A stretch of DNA of 64,000 nt. It comes from Paracyclopina nana. Taxonomy: Eukaryota > Arthropoda > Copepoda > Cyclopoida > Cyclopettidae. The first letter of the stretch is position 1. Each line of letters opens with the position of its first letter. Positions 1 to 12,565 of this stretch are shown here, piece after piece. The notes under the pieces were generated by a model. It did not search any database, was not told the DNA's origin, and saw only the letters and a list, made by a program, of their open reading frames with translations. A program made the position numbers and the translations under genes. The DNA lies in the NCBI GenBank assembly GCA_019096065.1, contig JAGUCH010000008.1, positions 2,981,001-3,045,000 on the forward strand. The letters run 5' to 3'.

Positions 1-1147
1 ATCAAAGTCCCCCTCAGCGAAGTCAAACTTTCCTTATACACACCGGCTTTCGTGGTTAATCATTCTCAATCATAGGTCACATGCACTGGACAGAGAACAT
101 GATTTGCGAAAACATAAGCTTTCCTGGCACGTTAGAAAATTGGTTGCACATTTTGGGCATTTTCACCGAATCAGACTCTACGCAAGTTCAGGCGTACCCA
201 TACGTGCCATTATTAATGATTAACGAGGCACTTTCTTTTCCGCACCAAGATCGCCAAATGATTCCCACGAAGTACGCGCTTAATCTTTTACGGCGCGCGA
301 TTACGATTTTACGATGGGATAATTGATTCGTGCGTCAACAAACCAGAACGAAGCAGTGCGGAAAATCATTAGCGCTCTTGGCCAAGGTAGGGAAACGCGG
401 TGGCTGATGGACGTGGCAAATGACCACTCTTTCTCCCTCAAAGTTCATTTTCCATACCAGATACCACTAGTTTGGAAAAATGCCTCTGGTTCACATAGCA
501 TCGAAGCCTTAGCTTTGCTTTGGGCGTACCCAGCCACGATATCATTTTCGCCGACTTGTCTAGCTTTTTTATGCTGCTCCGCGGTGACAAATGGCCATGA
601 CTAATCGTCTACAACTCTACATGACAGACCCCCAAAGCCGCAGATGCATGCCTCAATCAAGAACCAGTAGTAGCAGTCAATTAATCCATCTTGTACTAGC
701 ATAAAGAATGCAGTGCGTCAAAACGTTAAAGCTGGCACAAGTGTCGCAATTTCATAAGAGAAAAAAGGGCGTGACGTGGTAAATTCATCTCCTTTGAAAA
801 ACCTGATGATACAAGCTCCTTTGTGCCTCGTACGAGTCATCTCACAAAGACGTTATAGACATATATGCAGCAGTAATTACGCGATGCGCGCTGGCATCAT
901 GGCCCAGCTTCTCCTCCTAGCTCACCTCTCTTTCAAGACTGGATACTCTGGATACTACCAGAAGAAGCTGGAATTTTTACTCTATAATGCTCACCAGCCG
1001 ACCTATCGCGGCCGAGTCGCGAAACCACTAAAAAACCTGCGGTACATTTGAAAATGCCACCAGCACCGCAAAAAAACGAACGCAAACAAACCTGTTTCAG
1101 TTGAGACACATAAAACTGTAATGCTAAACTCAATAGACGTAGAAAAA
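1..1147. other. No supportable gene
   Basis: Two short open frames (81-326 and 323-604, +) overlap here, but they show no recognisable domain, no signal peptide and no splice pattern linking them to anything. Sequence from about 1050 to 1147 is probably the 3' untranslated region of the minus-strand mucin-like gene. I see no RNA gene or clear repeat. Confidence 0.5.
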
Positions 1148-3850
1148 TTAGACGCTTAGAGGTACTCCATATTGCAGCAGCACCGAAACGATGGGATCGG
1201 TGTAGATTTTGGGAATGTAAGTGGCGTCACCAATTGAGACGGGCAGTTGGTTTTTGGGGATGTGATCCGTGACGGTGCCATTGCGACATTCCAAGGGAGC
1301 TTCCAAGCAGGCCTCACTGCAATGTTGATTGCTACTCGAGCCCAACAGACAAGTTCGTTGACATTGGCGCCCACCAATCACGAACTCGACACAGGCGTCC
1401 AAGCATTGGGAGCTGTCGGTCGCGCAAGACGATATACAAGTTGGAAACGGAGAAATGCACATGCCGCCGCCGCCACCGCCACCACCTCCGCCAATTGAGG
1501 TCGGAGTGGTCCTACGTGTGGTCGTGGGAGTTGTAGAAGGTGTTGCTGTAAGTGTAGAGGTCGGTGTCGTAGAAGGTGTTGTTGTGGGCGTTGTAGTAGG
1601 TGTTGTTGTAGGAGTCGTTGTAGGTGTTGTGGTAGGAGTCGTTGTAGGTGTTGTGGTAGGTGTTGTGGTAGGAGTCGTTGTAGGTGTTGTGGTAGGTGTT
1701 GTGGTAGGTGTTGTGGTAGGTGTTGTGGTAGGTGTTGTAGTAGGTGTTGTGGTAGGTGTAGTGGTAGATGTCGCCGTAGGTGTTGTACTAGGTGTTGTTG
1801 TAGGTGTGGTACTAGGTGTTGTTGTAGGTGTGGTACTAGGTGTTGAGGTAGGTGTGCTCACATAATACTGGTGAGAGACTTCAGCTAAGAAAATGGCCTT
1901 AAATAGTACCAATAACAAATTAAACCATAAAATTATTTACTTTGGGGAGGCCTGCATTCAGGCTGGCAAATACCCCAATTATGGGGTATGTAATCTCCAT
2001 GAGCATCGACTTTGGTCGCGCACCAGCCCTGAGTGGGTGTGACACCCGAGGCTATGGCCTCAGGAGTGAGCACGTGGTCTACCTTGGTGCACGTGCTGTA
2101 CTCCACATCCTTGTATCGGAAAGGAAACCTGCAAAACGCTCCCACCACGGGCCCGCCTGCCACGGTGCGACAACGAGTATGGGGCAAAATTGGACATTCC
2201 GAAGTGCAATAGCCCCAATCATTCGTCACCAAATGTCCATTGGCGTCGACGGAAGTGGCACACCACGGTTGAGTGTCAGCCACATAGGTGCAAGCCTCAT
2301 AAACCTGACAATGGAATCTGAGCGTTATTTTTCAATCAGGTTAGCTTAACCTTAATGTAATAAGCTTACCACTCCTCGGTAGATAAAAGGAAAGATGCAC
2401 AGTTGGTCTTTTCCGTTGAACTCGGGTGACATGCCAAAGCACTGCTGATACGACTTAACCAGTCCCTTGTTTTGACCGCGATAATGGTACATTGGTGTGA
2501 CGTCAGGGTTCACCGTTTTATTGGCCTCCGCAGGATACACCTATAAAAATAAGCATTTTTAGATATCACAAATATTTCTAAATAATAGAGAAACCGTCTC
2601 ACCCTTTCAAATTGTGAGGGATCGAACTTCTACAAAAGAAACAAAAATGGGGAAGTGATATATGAATCAAACAATGTAAAAAGATAGCTAACTTACCATT
2701 TGTCTTAGCATAGAAGGAACATTTGAAGTTGCCTCAGTAGGTTTTGGGCTAGCAGCCTTCACCTCGACATTGCCTGGTACCTGCCTCAAAAGGTCTTTTC
2801 TATCCGGCAATTCTGCCAAACTTAAAGCCTCCCTGTTGTTTGATGGAGGATTTTTTGAGGTTTCTGCATATTCAGTCATAGGCTTGTTGGATGGTTCTCT
2901 TGTTTGGCTGATCGGACTCTTGGAGGCCGTAGTGGTTTCCTTTTGTGTTGCAGATTCCTTAAGTATTTCTTTTGAAGTTGTTGCAATTTCGGCTTTCTTT
3001 GTTGATGTAGCTTCCGTCACGGTCTCAAGTTCAACAGGATCGTTACCTGCCTCATAGTCGAATACATCCTCAAAAAGCGACCCTGGTTCAATATTTGTTT
3101 CTTCTTCAGAGACGGTCTCATTCAAGGATCTTCCAGAGATTTCTCCTTCCTGCATGTCAATATTTTCAGGAGGAGTTGTTGTAGCTTTGACTGCATTATT
3201 GACAAGCGAAGACGATTCGTTGTCACGTGGATCCACAAACTCAGTCGTGGTGTCCTCATCTGCCATGGTTTGAGACCCTTCATCGTCTGGACTTTCCATC
3301 GTTTCAATGATGGCCTCATCTTCTTCCGCAGTTTTTGTATCCATAGCGTTGAACGATTCCGTTTCCTCGTCCAAGAGACTTTGGACAAATTCTGTAGTGG
3401 TTTCATCCTCAAATACTGAAGTGGTTTTCTCTTCAGACATTTCATCCTCATTGGCAGACAAAGGCTCAGGTTCCTCAAGCTCAGCAATGGTGTCGTTCTC
3501 AGACTCAAAATCCAATGGCTCGAATAATGGGAGCAAGTCTTCATCAGTGTTGGGCTCGCCAAACTCGAGTGTAGTCGTTTCATAAAATTCTGTGGTGTTG
3601 ACTTCTAAAAATTCTGTGGTGGTCGACTCATCATCCTCAAATGAGTAATATAAAATAAGATTAAGTTACACGTTGTGACATTTGGCATTTTTACCTCATC
3701 ATAGTCTACTGGAGGGTCAATGGCGATGCTTGTGCCATTGGTGCTATAAAAAAGGTCCTCTTCACTTGTGGCATCCGCATCTATGCCTTGAGCAAAATTT
3801 GGACAGACCAGAGAAAAGCAAAGTATCCAACGAACCCACCAAGCCGCCAT
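1148..3850 (-). CDS. Secreted mosaic protein: acidic region, two FN2 modules, Thr-Pro mucin repeat, Cys-rich tail
   Basis: Six exons assemble in frame: 3850-3695, 3635-2697, 2629-2603, 2540-2370, 2304-1941 and 1884-1148, about 797 aa. The ATG at 3850 opens a hydrophobic signal peptide (MAAWWVRWILCFSLVC). Residues 22-365 are Ser/Thr/Glu-rich and likely glycosylated. Two fibronectin type II-like modules follow (about 415-550), each with C-x-FPF-x-Y, a WC pair and a W-G-x-C ending. The last exon encodes a Thr-Thr-Pro-Thr tract (about 561-678), a run of ten glycines (about 684-694) and a tail with ten cysteines including four C-x3-C motifs. An in-frame stop at 1933 would end the protein after the FN2 modules, but a 56-bp intron (1940-1885, GTAAAT...TTCTTAG) removes it and keeps frame. 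FN2 modules usually bind collagen or glycans. I do not recognise the whole protein. An extracellular matrix, cuticle or mucus role is inferred. Confidence 0.72.
1505..1860 (-). repeat. In-frame 12-bp minisatellite coding for Thr/Pro repeats
   Basis: On the + strand the unit reads roughly GGTGTTGTGGTA, repeated about 29 times with point variants. On the coding (minus) strand it gives Thr-Thr-Pro-Thr units. The 12-bp period preserves the frame, so copy-number change would alter mucin-domain length without breaking the protein. Confidence 0.9.
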
Positions 3851-4277
3851 AATTAACTTGACTGAATAGAGTAGCTGAGCTGGCAGCAAATCTCAGAATC
3901 TGAGCAAGCTCAACTTTTCGCAACTCGAGTTTTCGCACTCTCCCAAACCTAAACGCATTCATAATTTTTCTCATTTCACAGGCGAAAAATTGCAAGTTCA
4001 TGGAGCTGAAGCAAGAAACTCAAAACAGGTAAATTGAACCGTTGAATCGGCAGTCCAAGCCATGTTCAACAAATGGAATCTCTCGAAACAGGTTCCTTTA
4101 TCTGAGGCAATCAACTCTTCATCTATAGGAACATTTCTGCAGCACAGCTCTGCCCCAAATGCATTTTTTTGAGGAAAAATCGCACAGCCTTGAACTGAGT
4201 CATGCATTTACTAGTAATTGGCATAATGCATTCAAAAGGCATGGCTTTATTGCATAGAACGTTTATAAAAAATGGCC
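3851..4277. other. Intergenic between the mucin-like gene and XPC
   Basis: Holds the 5' flank of the mucin-like gene and the 3' flank of XPC, both on the minus strand. Short frames here look incidental. No TATA box or poly(A) signal was convincing enough to place. Confidence 0.5.
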
Positions 4278-7200
4278 TCACGCTTTTTTCGAATATTTCT
4301 TTCGAATTTTTTCGTGCATTAACAGGCCGCGAATCAGTTTCCTCCAGTTATCCAAAGCTTTTTTGGTTTTTTTCTCGGCTGCTTTTTTCTCCTTCTCTTC
4401 TACGTCAGCATTCCAAGCATCCATAAGCGTGTCTTGAAATTCCTCGCACACAACAAACCCATCAAACACAGGGTGGCAACCTCCACCGCTGAATTCCCAT
4501 CCAATCATGGCCGAAGCGCAGTCAATGCCCAGCTTTTTGGCTACCCGATTTAACCCTAAAGATATATTCCATAAGAATCAAATATTTCTCAACAACATCA
4601 GTGAGCTACGAAGTTTGGGCTGATCACCTGCATCAGATCTATCCTCCAGCTCCTTGGCACAATACGCGCATTTAGACAAAAAGGGCTTAAAAAAATCTAA
4701 ATTTTTCCTGCCTCTTTGTCCAACACCATATCCGTTGGAAAGATGTAATAAAAAAAAGCTTACAAAGACCTTAACACTTGAGTTTGGTCAACAGTGTAAA
4801 AGTTAAGCACAAATTGCATCGTAAAAAAGTTTTAAATAGGTTAAAAACTAAAATTTGGTCAATCAGTTCGATTCAACTTTAAAAATGAGCTTGAAAGAGG
4901 TCGAACAGTTAAAGCATAACTGAGTAAAAAAAGACGATATTGTGCTTGTGATCAGTCCAATCGTCGTAGCTCACCAAAAATACTACAATTACCTGCAATA
5001 GGAAGGTGAACAGTGCCTTTGGGGAGCATCCAAGGCTTGAAAAGCTCCACATTTCCATACTCATTTCTCGGTACTTTTCCATCCGCTGCTGGAGGTGGGA
5101 TGTACATCTCAGTCTGCCATCTGCCAAATACTTCCAAAGGCTGATCTTTAATGACATTTCCCGTCATGCGATCCCATTTCGGCCTCGCTTTGACAATTTT
5201 GTATGGCTCCTGGCCAACTCTCACGACTCTGCCCTCTTTCAGCCATGTCACGCGACAATGAAGGGTATGAACGCATTCGCGAGCGTAAATTGGCTCACTT
5301 TTGATGTATCCCAACGGAGGAGCGTCAGCAGGGTAAATAGCTTCAAACTTGAGCAAATGACGGCTGAGGACATACAACGGGTGGTTTTTAAATGCTCCAA
5401 TCGATGTGGGCATAGGAGCTGAGGTAGATATCTTTTCGAGTTGTTTGTCCTCTTCTTCGTCCAAGGCATTGGGGGGGCTACGCTCAAAGAATCTAATCGT
5501 GTCTGTAAACCACGATTCAGTAGGATTACGAGCTTTTCTAGTCACGGTATCATATCTCTCGCAAGCATATCTTTTTGTCACGTCTTTCAGGGTTCCATCC
5601 GCATTTGCAGCCACCACGTACAACATTGGCTTCACACCAGATCTCTCCTCCAGCTCCTTGGCACAATCCACTCTGCCTTGATCAACATCAACTGCAATCC
5701 ATCCAGACTTGGTGACGAACACTTCTACCCAATATGGGCAACCTTTCTTCGAAGCTCCTGAAGATTTGGATTTAGGCTTTGCTTTTAACTTTTCCTCTGA
5801 ATTCGTTGGTGTCTTCCGTTTTCGTTTTTCAGGCACAAAATCAGTTTCCGAATCAGAATCTCTTCTGGTGAAATAATCGGATTTGGTGGCTCGTTGATTT
5901 TTAGACTTTTTGCGCTTTTCCGCCTCGAGCAGTGCGCTATCCGATAAACGAATCTTTTTTGGTTCAGGTGACTTTGATTTCTTCTTGGACTGCCTTGTTT
6001 TCCTCTCCATAGGCTCATCATCGCCCTTCTTGGATTTATGATTTTTTGCAGATTTCTTCTTGGAGTCTTCTTTGTCAGCTTTTTTTGACTTGGTAGGAGA
6101 TGATGATTCATCTTTCGAGTTTAGCTTTTTTTCAGACTTGGACTTGGACGACCTAGTTTTTTTATCGTTAATTTCCACATCTCTTGGTTTCTTATTTGAA
6201 GGCTCAGTCTTTTTACTTTTTGATGCCTTTTTAGGAGAATCCTTTTCTTTACCAGGTGATTTTTTAACGTTAATTTCCTCTTCTTTTGGTCTCTTAGTAG
6301 GAGATTCAGTGTTTTTACTTTTGGACACTCTTTTGGGAGAGTCCTTTATAGGCTCCACATTTTGATCAGGCGACTTGGGATTATTCTCAGATTTCGACTT
6401 GGTGCCAATAATTTCGGATAATTTGCCAGCTAAGGACTTTTCAGGTTTCATTGAGGTGGCATCAATATTGAGCACAAGTCTAGCTGGCCAACCCATAGAC
6501 CGAACTGCACAGAGGAAAATTAACACTCTTTGCACCGCTGAAACACATATGAAATTTTCCATGGCGCGGATCAGCCAATCACTTAACGGTGACGGAAACG
6601 TCGATTCCGTTTCCTTAAGGCACTGAAAAGCTGATTTGAACCACGATGCAAAGGACGTCAGCTTGACAAGAGTGAGTTCCTTGGCTGTACACGTGTGTGC
6701 TGGGGGAATTATGGACATGGCGACAGCAACACACAAATCACCGGACTTGTATCGACCTTCGATGGTATCAAAGGCCGTGGTAACACTGTTCAGGTATTTG
6801 AGGTGAGCAATCAGACACAATACGTGCCCCTGATGCCTCAACATTTGAAGTTCTCTTTGAGCACGAGCAAGCTCTCGTCTCACAAACCCCTCCATATCAA
6901 ATCCTTTCTTTTTCCGCCTTCTTCTCGCATCCTCGTGAGGTAGTTCAATAGAAATTGAGTCACATACGACGGGTTCGTCTGTTGCCTTTGAGGTACTTGG
7001 TTTTATTTCATTTTCAGAATCGTCTTCTTCCTCATCATCAGACATTGAAAAGTCAACACCCTCTCCTAAAAATACAAAATATAAATATTCCTTTTAATGA
7101 ACAAACATGGAAATGTACCTTGCTTGAGTAAATTGGCTATGTTGATTGACTCAGAATTTTCTTCAGTTGTCTTGATGGAGGAAACTTCATACTTTTTAGG

Positions 7201-7887
7201 GTCATCAAGCTTCAAGGCATAACTCTGAGCAAGGTTTTCGAGTTGAGAGGCCAAAGCAAGATCTTCTTCTTCATCATCTGAGCTCTCTTTTTTCAGCTTG
7301 GTAACTGTCATGGGAGGCTTTTTGAGCGGAGATTTTTTGTGAAAGCTTTGTATTTTGGTCGGCTGCTGAGCTGTTTGATCCTCGTCATCTGATGACGAAG
7401 ACTCAGATAGAGACAAGCTGTTCATGACATGCTTTGAGCAAGATGCAGACGGAGCAGCAAAGAATATTGAGGATTTTTTCTGAGCAGCCATCTTAGTAGT
7501 TTTGGCCTCCAACATTTTCTCCCGCTTTTTGATAATGTTATTCATCTTGGATAAACCTTGCTGAGGCTGTTTTTTCTCAATTTTACGCTTAACTTTCACA
7601 GGTTGCTCGTCTTCTTCTTCCTCAGAAACATGCTCATCAACTTCCGAAGACTCTGATGAAGATTTTGCAGCCAATGCTTTCTTCTTTTTGATGTCTTGCT
7701 CAAAATCAGATCCTGAATCAGACCCAAGAATCGCCTCAAGTTGATCCTGCTCGTCATCTGCAAGGATGAGTTGCTATAAAAAAGGGATCCGCGTAATCTG
7801 GAACGAGCTAAAATCCTTACCAGGATCAGCAATTGTGTATTTTTTCTGCACACTTTTGCTCCTCTTTGACCTTCGCACGGATGCCAT
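4278..7887 (-). CDS. Xpc: XPC/Rad4 nucleotide-excision-repair damage sensor
   Basis: XPC binds distorted DNA and starts global-genome nucleotide excision repair in the nucleus, with Rad23 and centrin partners. Four exons join in frame: 7887-7821, 7757-7119, 7065-4993 and 4555-4278, about 1018 aa. The N-terminal half is charged and Ser/Glu/Lys-rich with many nuclear-localisation-like clusters, as usual in animal XPC. The conserved order follows: the split transglutaminase-like domain (its C-terminal part near the WVEVF and GWIAVDVDQG segments), then BHD1 (about 790-845, HPLYVLSRHL), BHD2 (about 850-925, ending ELFKPWMLPKGTVHLP) and BHD3 in the last exon (NRVAKKLGIDCASA, then HPVFDGFVVCEEF). 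The ATG at 7887 precedes a basic peptide and a 63-bp intron. The large transposon begins 304 bp upstream, so the promoter is either squeezed into that gap or altered by it. Confidence 0.93.
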
Positions 7888-8190
7888 CTCGCCAAGAATT
7901 CACCGCTCCGATTTCGCGCAATTTTCCCGACTTTGTTTTGATTTATTTTTTTTTCTCTTGCATAACACCTCATTTCCGAGGGCTTCCAGATATTGCCTTG
8001 CGTTTAATGCCGAATGCGTAGACTTGAGCCAACCATTTATGGCCAAGTAGAAAATAGATCGATTAAATAGCATAATGGACAAAAATCATCAGTGTATTTT
8101 TCAAACTAACATTATAAGCTAACACTACTAAACAAAATTCAAGTGTAGATGAATGATGCTATAATAGATATAAATTGCAACTATGCATAG
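7888..8190. promoter_or_regulatory. Putative XPC upstream region, cut off by a transposon
   Basis: Only 303 bp separate the XPC start codon from the left terminus of the 9.5-kb transposon. The stretch is AT-rich and has no gene. It probably contains the XPC 5' untranslated region and core promoter. No core element was firmly identified. Confidence 0.4.
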
Positions 8191-8203
8191 CCCCACTAGA
8201 AAA
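8191..8203 (+). repeat. Left terminal inverted repeat of the 9.5-kb transposon
   Basis: CCCCACTAGAAAA, a perfect inverted match to 17654-17666. Sequence diverges immediately inside it. Confidence 0.9.
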
Positions 8204-9325
8204 GTCCGTCATAACTATAGTATAAAACCCTCATAAAAATCACTTTAGCAGTATTTGCACTTTTTTTTGCTTTAATAGGTTCTATGATATGTGGTAAGTG
8301 CTTGTGTAAAAAAAAAAATATCTTAAGATTAGCAAAAAATTTTTGTAATTTCACATTTTCAGATTTTTTCTGTCTCTTATGGACGCTTATAAATCCCTCT
8401 TTGTCCCTTAAGATAAAAATCCGAAATATCAACTTTCGTGTTTACAAAGATATGATTCATTTCATTGGTGATAATACCTTCATACTAATTGGTTAGACTG
8501 CTAGTAGAGAGAAATTTAATTTTTTTAATTGTTTAGCGAAAATGGCATATGTGTCATAACACCCTTATGCCAAATCAGAGTTTTATATGGGACATGCTGT
8601 TAACGCCATTCAGGCACAGTAATGACCTAATTGCTGTAATTATGTATTCTCATTACATTTGCAGTTACATACAATCAAAATTATGGAAATATCCTTTAAA
8701 TTCGGCATATAATTTTTTTTTACTTCCTTGTCAATGTCGTAATATATACACTTACAAAAAAAGGCTGTGTGTGCATCTTTTTCTTGCAGTAATAACCCCT
8801 TTTTTCTTCTCAAGTATATGTCATGTGTCCTCAATTATTGCATATTTCCTTCTTAAAGTACAATGGTCGTTTACTTTTTTTAAAACTTACTCTTCTTTAG
8901 CAACTCTTATATTTCTCTTATGAATCTTATATGTTATACCTGATTTATCTTACAGAACATATGCTCTAACTTCAACAATTTTGAATAGGATAAAATATTA
9001 GTGGTAGTGGTAGTTGCAAAGGGAAAGTTGATATATATGTGTGTACATGCATGCATTAATGTGTGTCCATTCTTGTCACACTTTCAGGGCAATTACTACG
9101 TCTGGGCAACTTTCTCAGCTAAACTAGAAAAGAGCCGTAGCAGCCGCAACGTTTACTATGTACAGTGTAACTGTCCTCACGATTAAGTTCAATGCAATTG
9201 TGGTTCTTAGAAGAAATCGTCTACTCAAGAATGATCTTCCTTTACTTTTTTTTTAAAAGACATATAAATATCTGTTCTCTTATAAATACCATAAGAAACG
9301 CTTATGTCATAAGGTATTTATTATT
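8204..9325. other. Left subterminal region of the transposon, non-coding
   Basis: AT-rich DNA with scattered copies of the element's motifs, for example CCCTTAAGAT near 8405, CTTATAAAT near 9280 and AACGCTTATGTCATAAGG near 9297-9314. A 124-codon frame at 8549-8923 is low-complexity and hydrophobic with no supporting features; I do not call it a gene. An AATAAA signal for the minus-strand transposase lies at 9317-9322, directly after its stop codon. Confidence 0.6.
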
Positions 9326-12300
9326 TCACACGAATAATGCTGGAAAGGATACACAATAGATAATGTCGCCGTGAATAACTCCCTTCGCAATCACATGGGG
9401 CTTCGGAATGTCAATAGTCACTTCTCCGTGAAGTACATACTTGAATTTTCTCACCAGAATTGCATCAAAATTCAAGTCAGCTGCCTCTGGATGAGTAAAC
9501 TTTGACGTTTTAATGACATGGCACTTGTAGCATGTCTCGTCTTCCTCCTGGATCTCGTAGAATATCATATCCTTTGCCAATATGATGGAATCATCGCCGT
9601 TGCGCTTGCCCTTAGATGTGGTGATTCTGATAGTCTTGTGGCAGAAGTGCTCACGCATGTTTAGTAGGTTTGCTTTCAGCATAACGCTTTTGCAGTAGCT
9701 TTGCGTGTTATTAAACAGAAAGCTCATCATCTTGCCATAATGCCCCTCATAGTTTTCAGTGCTGATTTCGTCGAGCGAGTAATCAGCACGTGTCTCAACA
9801 AGGTGGGAAAAGGCATGCCAATTATAGGACGTCATAGTAATGTCGTACACATCGAGCCATTTGTAGAAAGCGTCGTGTAGCTTCTGGAGATCCACATACT
9901 TCTGGCAATAAATCCATAGCTTGTCATCTTTCAAAGCAGCATTTATCAGGAATGAGAACCTAAGCAAGATTCTTCTTTCGTCAACATACTGATCACCCTC
10001 AAATGCATCTGCCAACTGGACAAAACCGCATGTTATAATGGCACAGTACTCCTCTCCTTTGAGATGGCGAATGCTTTTTGTAAGCTCTCGTGGCTTTCTT
10101 GAAAACTCAGAAGGCAAGTCGACTTTTGTCCAAGTTTCATCAAACCTTGAATGCAGAAAGCATGTTATATTTTTTTGTTTGTACAAAATATCAACGCCTA
10201 TAAATCAGGTATAAAACTAACCTAACATAACAAAGTCATGCTTACTTTCGTAGAATTTTCAAAATTCTCTCAGGGAGCTCTCCAGAACTTGTCCTCACAT
10301 TGAGCAGCCGCTTTAATAACCCTCTTGCGCATCCTAGGAACAATAGGTGTAAAGGCTCCAATGGCACATTTTGAACTATGTCAAAGCCAGGTATCTTCGT
10401 GAGCGGCGACGGACCCTTGATGCCCTTAGTGTCATCATCTGTCAACTTGACATTTTTTGCTTTTGCATCTTCAATCTTAGCAAGGACTTCCATCCACTTC
10501 TCATGCGTCCGCTTTGGTTGGTCCTCTGCCATGTAAGATGGGAACAGCACTGTTTTCTTGGTTCCTCCTGCACTAGTTGTTCCAATTATTTCGCATTTGG
10601 AGCAAGAACAAAACCCTGCATGGCCTTTCATGTTCAGAATTTCGGCTCGCATTGGAGCGTCACACAGGCATCGGTAAAGAGTGAACCCAGCTTCATGAGC
10701 ACCCAAAAGGAGAGGCTCCAACAGACTTGAAGTCTTCTTGTATGATCCGTGTCTAGGTGAATGAAATAAATTTTTTTAATGCACTACTTTCTTGTCTCTT
10801 AAGAAACACATATGAAACAATAATATCTTAAGAGTTTCTTACCTTGTTTTGTGCATGGCTAATACATATATTAGTCTGCACAGATCGAACCGAACGCAAC
10901 AGACATTGACTTTGTCAACACCTGACACTGTCACTGGTATGCCATCAATGCTCAAGTCATAAGCAACAGGTGTCTCATCATCTATTTTGTGGATCATCCG
11001 ATGGAAGTCATACAACTCTTTGACAGTGTGGAAAGTCCACTCGTCTAAAGTTTCGAACTTGTACGCCTTGTACATCCGTCGGGGGAATTCCGATACATTG
11101 TCAATGACCACAAACTCTCTGGTATCACGATTGATTAGAAGAATATCCATTTTGATTGATGGCAACTTCTTGTAGTACTTGTTCCTCACTGTCTTGTAGC
11201 ATGGCATCTTTCCATACTTGTCTCTGTTAGTTGCACAAATCCATGACCACCATGCATCAGCTTGTGTCTCGTTGAGATGAAGGTTGGCTGAAGCAATCAT
11301 GAAATAGTTTTCCAGCTTTAAAACGGCTTCATTCCGATCAAGGTCTTGTATCGACTCCAAAAATCGTGAGAATTCTGCCTGATCGTATTTTGGCTGCAAT
11401 TTTCCATTCCTTGGATTCACGTAAATGTATTTGCCATCTTCAGAGATGCAGCAGCCATCTGATATCATTTCTGGGAAATCGCCATCGTTGATCTTGTCAG
11501 ACTCTTCAATGGCTTCCATGTCGTTGTCGTTGTCATTGTCAGATTCCTGCAATTGTATATTTTTTTAAAGTAATTTTCATTGGACTCTTAAGAATCGCTT
11601 AAGAATCGCCTATGTCATATGCTACTTATTATGGACTTACGTTGCTATTACATCCTGACAATGAGTCGTAGTCAAATTTAGTCGGCTCTCGATGCTCACC
11701 AGGAAATTCTTGTTCAATGAGAGCCTCACGTTGAATTGTTTCCTTGATAGCTTCAGCCTCTTGAAAGTTCTGAGTCATGAAAGACTGCTCGCATACATCG
11801 CTGTCAGTTTCTTCAGATGACACAGATGTGGTCCTAAAGCGATGTCTGCTGATCCCATCGAGGCCATCACTTTCATTGTCATCCCTTCTGAGTTGTTTCC
11901 GAGGTGGCGTTTCGGGTGCTGCGATCTCTCTCTCCGATTCCCTTCTTTGACGTTTTCTTTGCATGCTCACAAATACCTGGCTCTCTTCCTCTGTGTCAGT
12001 TGGCATGCCATCATTGTTGACTTCCTTGTACAACGGCTGACCACAATAGTTCAAAGTCATGTCTATAGTTTCTTGTTCAATCGTATTTCCCTGAAAGGTT
12101 ATGAATTAAATATGATCCGTAATAAAACCCTTATGAAACAGCTATGAAATAAGCGTTTTTTAAGCTTACTTGATAAACTAAACGTTTACTTACTTGATGT
12201 TGTCCCCTAGCTGCTGAACTTGTTCCAGGCTGAGGATTGTTGCATGGATCGTATTCCGGAGATGCATTGTTTGTCCTCTCTGAACAATGCAACGATGCCA

Positions 12301-12565
12301 AGTCCTTCTTGTCCTTTTGTGTCTTTCCACTATCAACGCCCAGTGCGTCCATATTTGCTTTCTTCGTCTTTAATTCATGAAGTTGACACTCCAACAGTTC
12401 GGCCATCCGTTTATTGCGCAAATATCTTTTCTGCCGTTCATATGCTCTGTTGTCTGGGCGTGACGGCACGTCTAATTGAGCATTCACATTGTACTGCTCA
12501 CAAATGCTTCTTATCTTGCTCTGTGGTCCGTTTGCGCTACGCTTCTTAATTGTTTTTCCTCGCAT
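9326..12565 (-). CDS. TNP2-like transposase of the 9.5-kb element
   Basis: Five exons join in frame: 12565-12194, 12090-11641, 11546-10843, 10752-10246 and 10145-9326, about 950 aa. The N-terminal 270 residues are charged and disordered. The core follows the layout of animal TNP2-type 'transposase domain-containing' proteins: DLSIDGIPV near D475, a possible first catalytic Asp; a cysteine-rich segment with CDAPMRAE, KGHAGF and C-x-C-x2-C; SPLTKIPGF; then PLEPLHLLFLGCARGLL, then a LPSEFSRKPREL...LKGEEY segment. In the PL(D)xMH motif recalled from relatives the acidic residue is Asp, whereas here it is Glu (E641). That may or may not matter for catalysis. All four introns are 90-103 bp and carry the shared motifs described in the findings. 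The family assignment is by motif pattern from memory, not a search. Confidence 0.8.

Noticed and set aside
81-604. Two overlapping open frames near the window start
   Set aside because: No domain, signal peptide or splice logic; the second frame lacks an ATG start. Probably chance.
1455-1865. Val-Gly repeat frame on the plus strand
   Set aside because: It is the antisense of the Thr/Pro minisatellite, whose minus-strand frame fits a spliced secreted protein.
1933-1935. In-frame TAA that would end the FN2 protein
   Set aside because: It lies inside a 56-bp intron with good donor and acceptor that restores frame to the downstream exon. Kept only as a possible intron-retention isoform.
8549-8923. 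124-codon frame in the left transposon arm
   Set aside because: Low-complexity, Phe/Tyr/Ile-rich AT-driven frame with no family features; likely chance.
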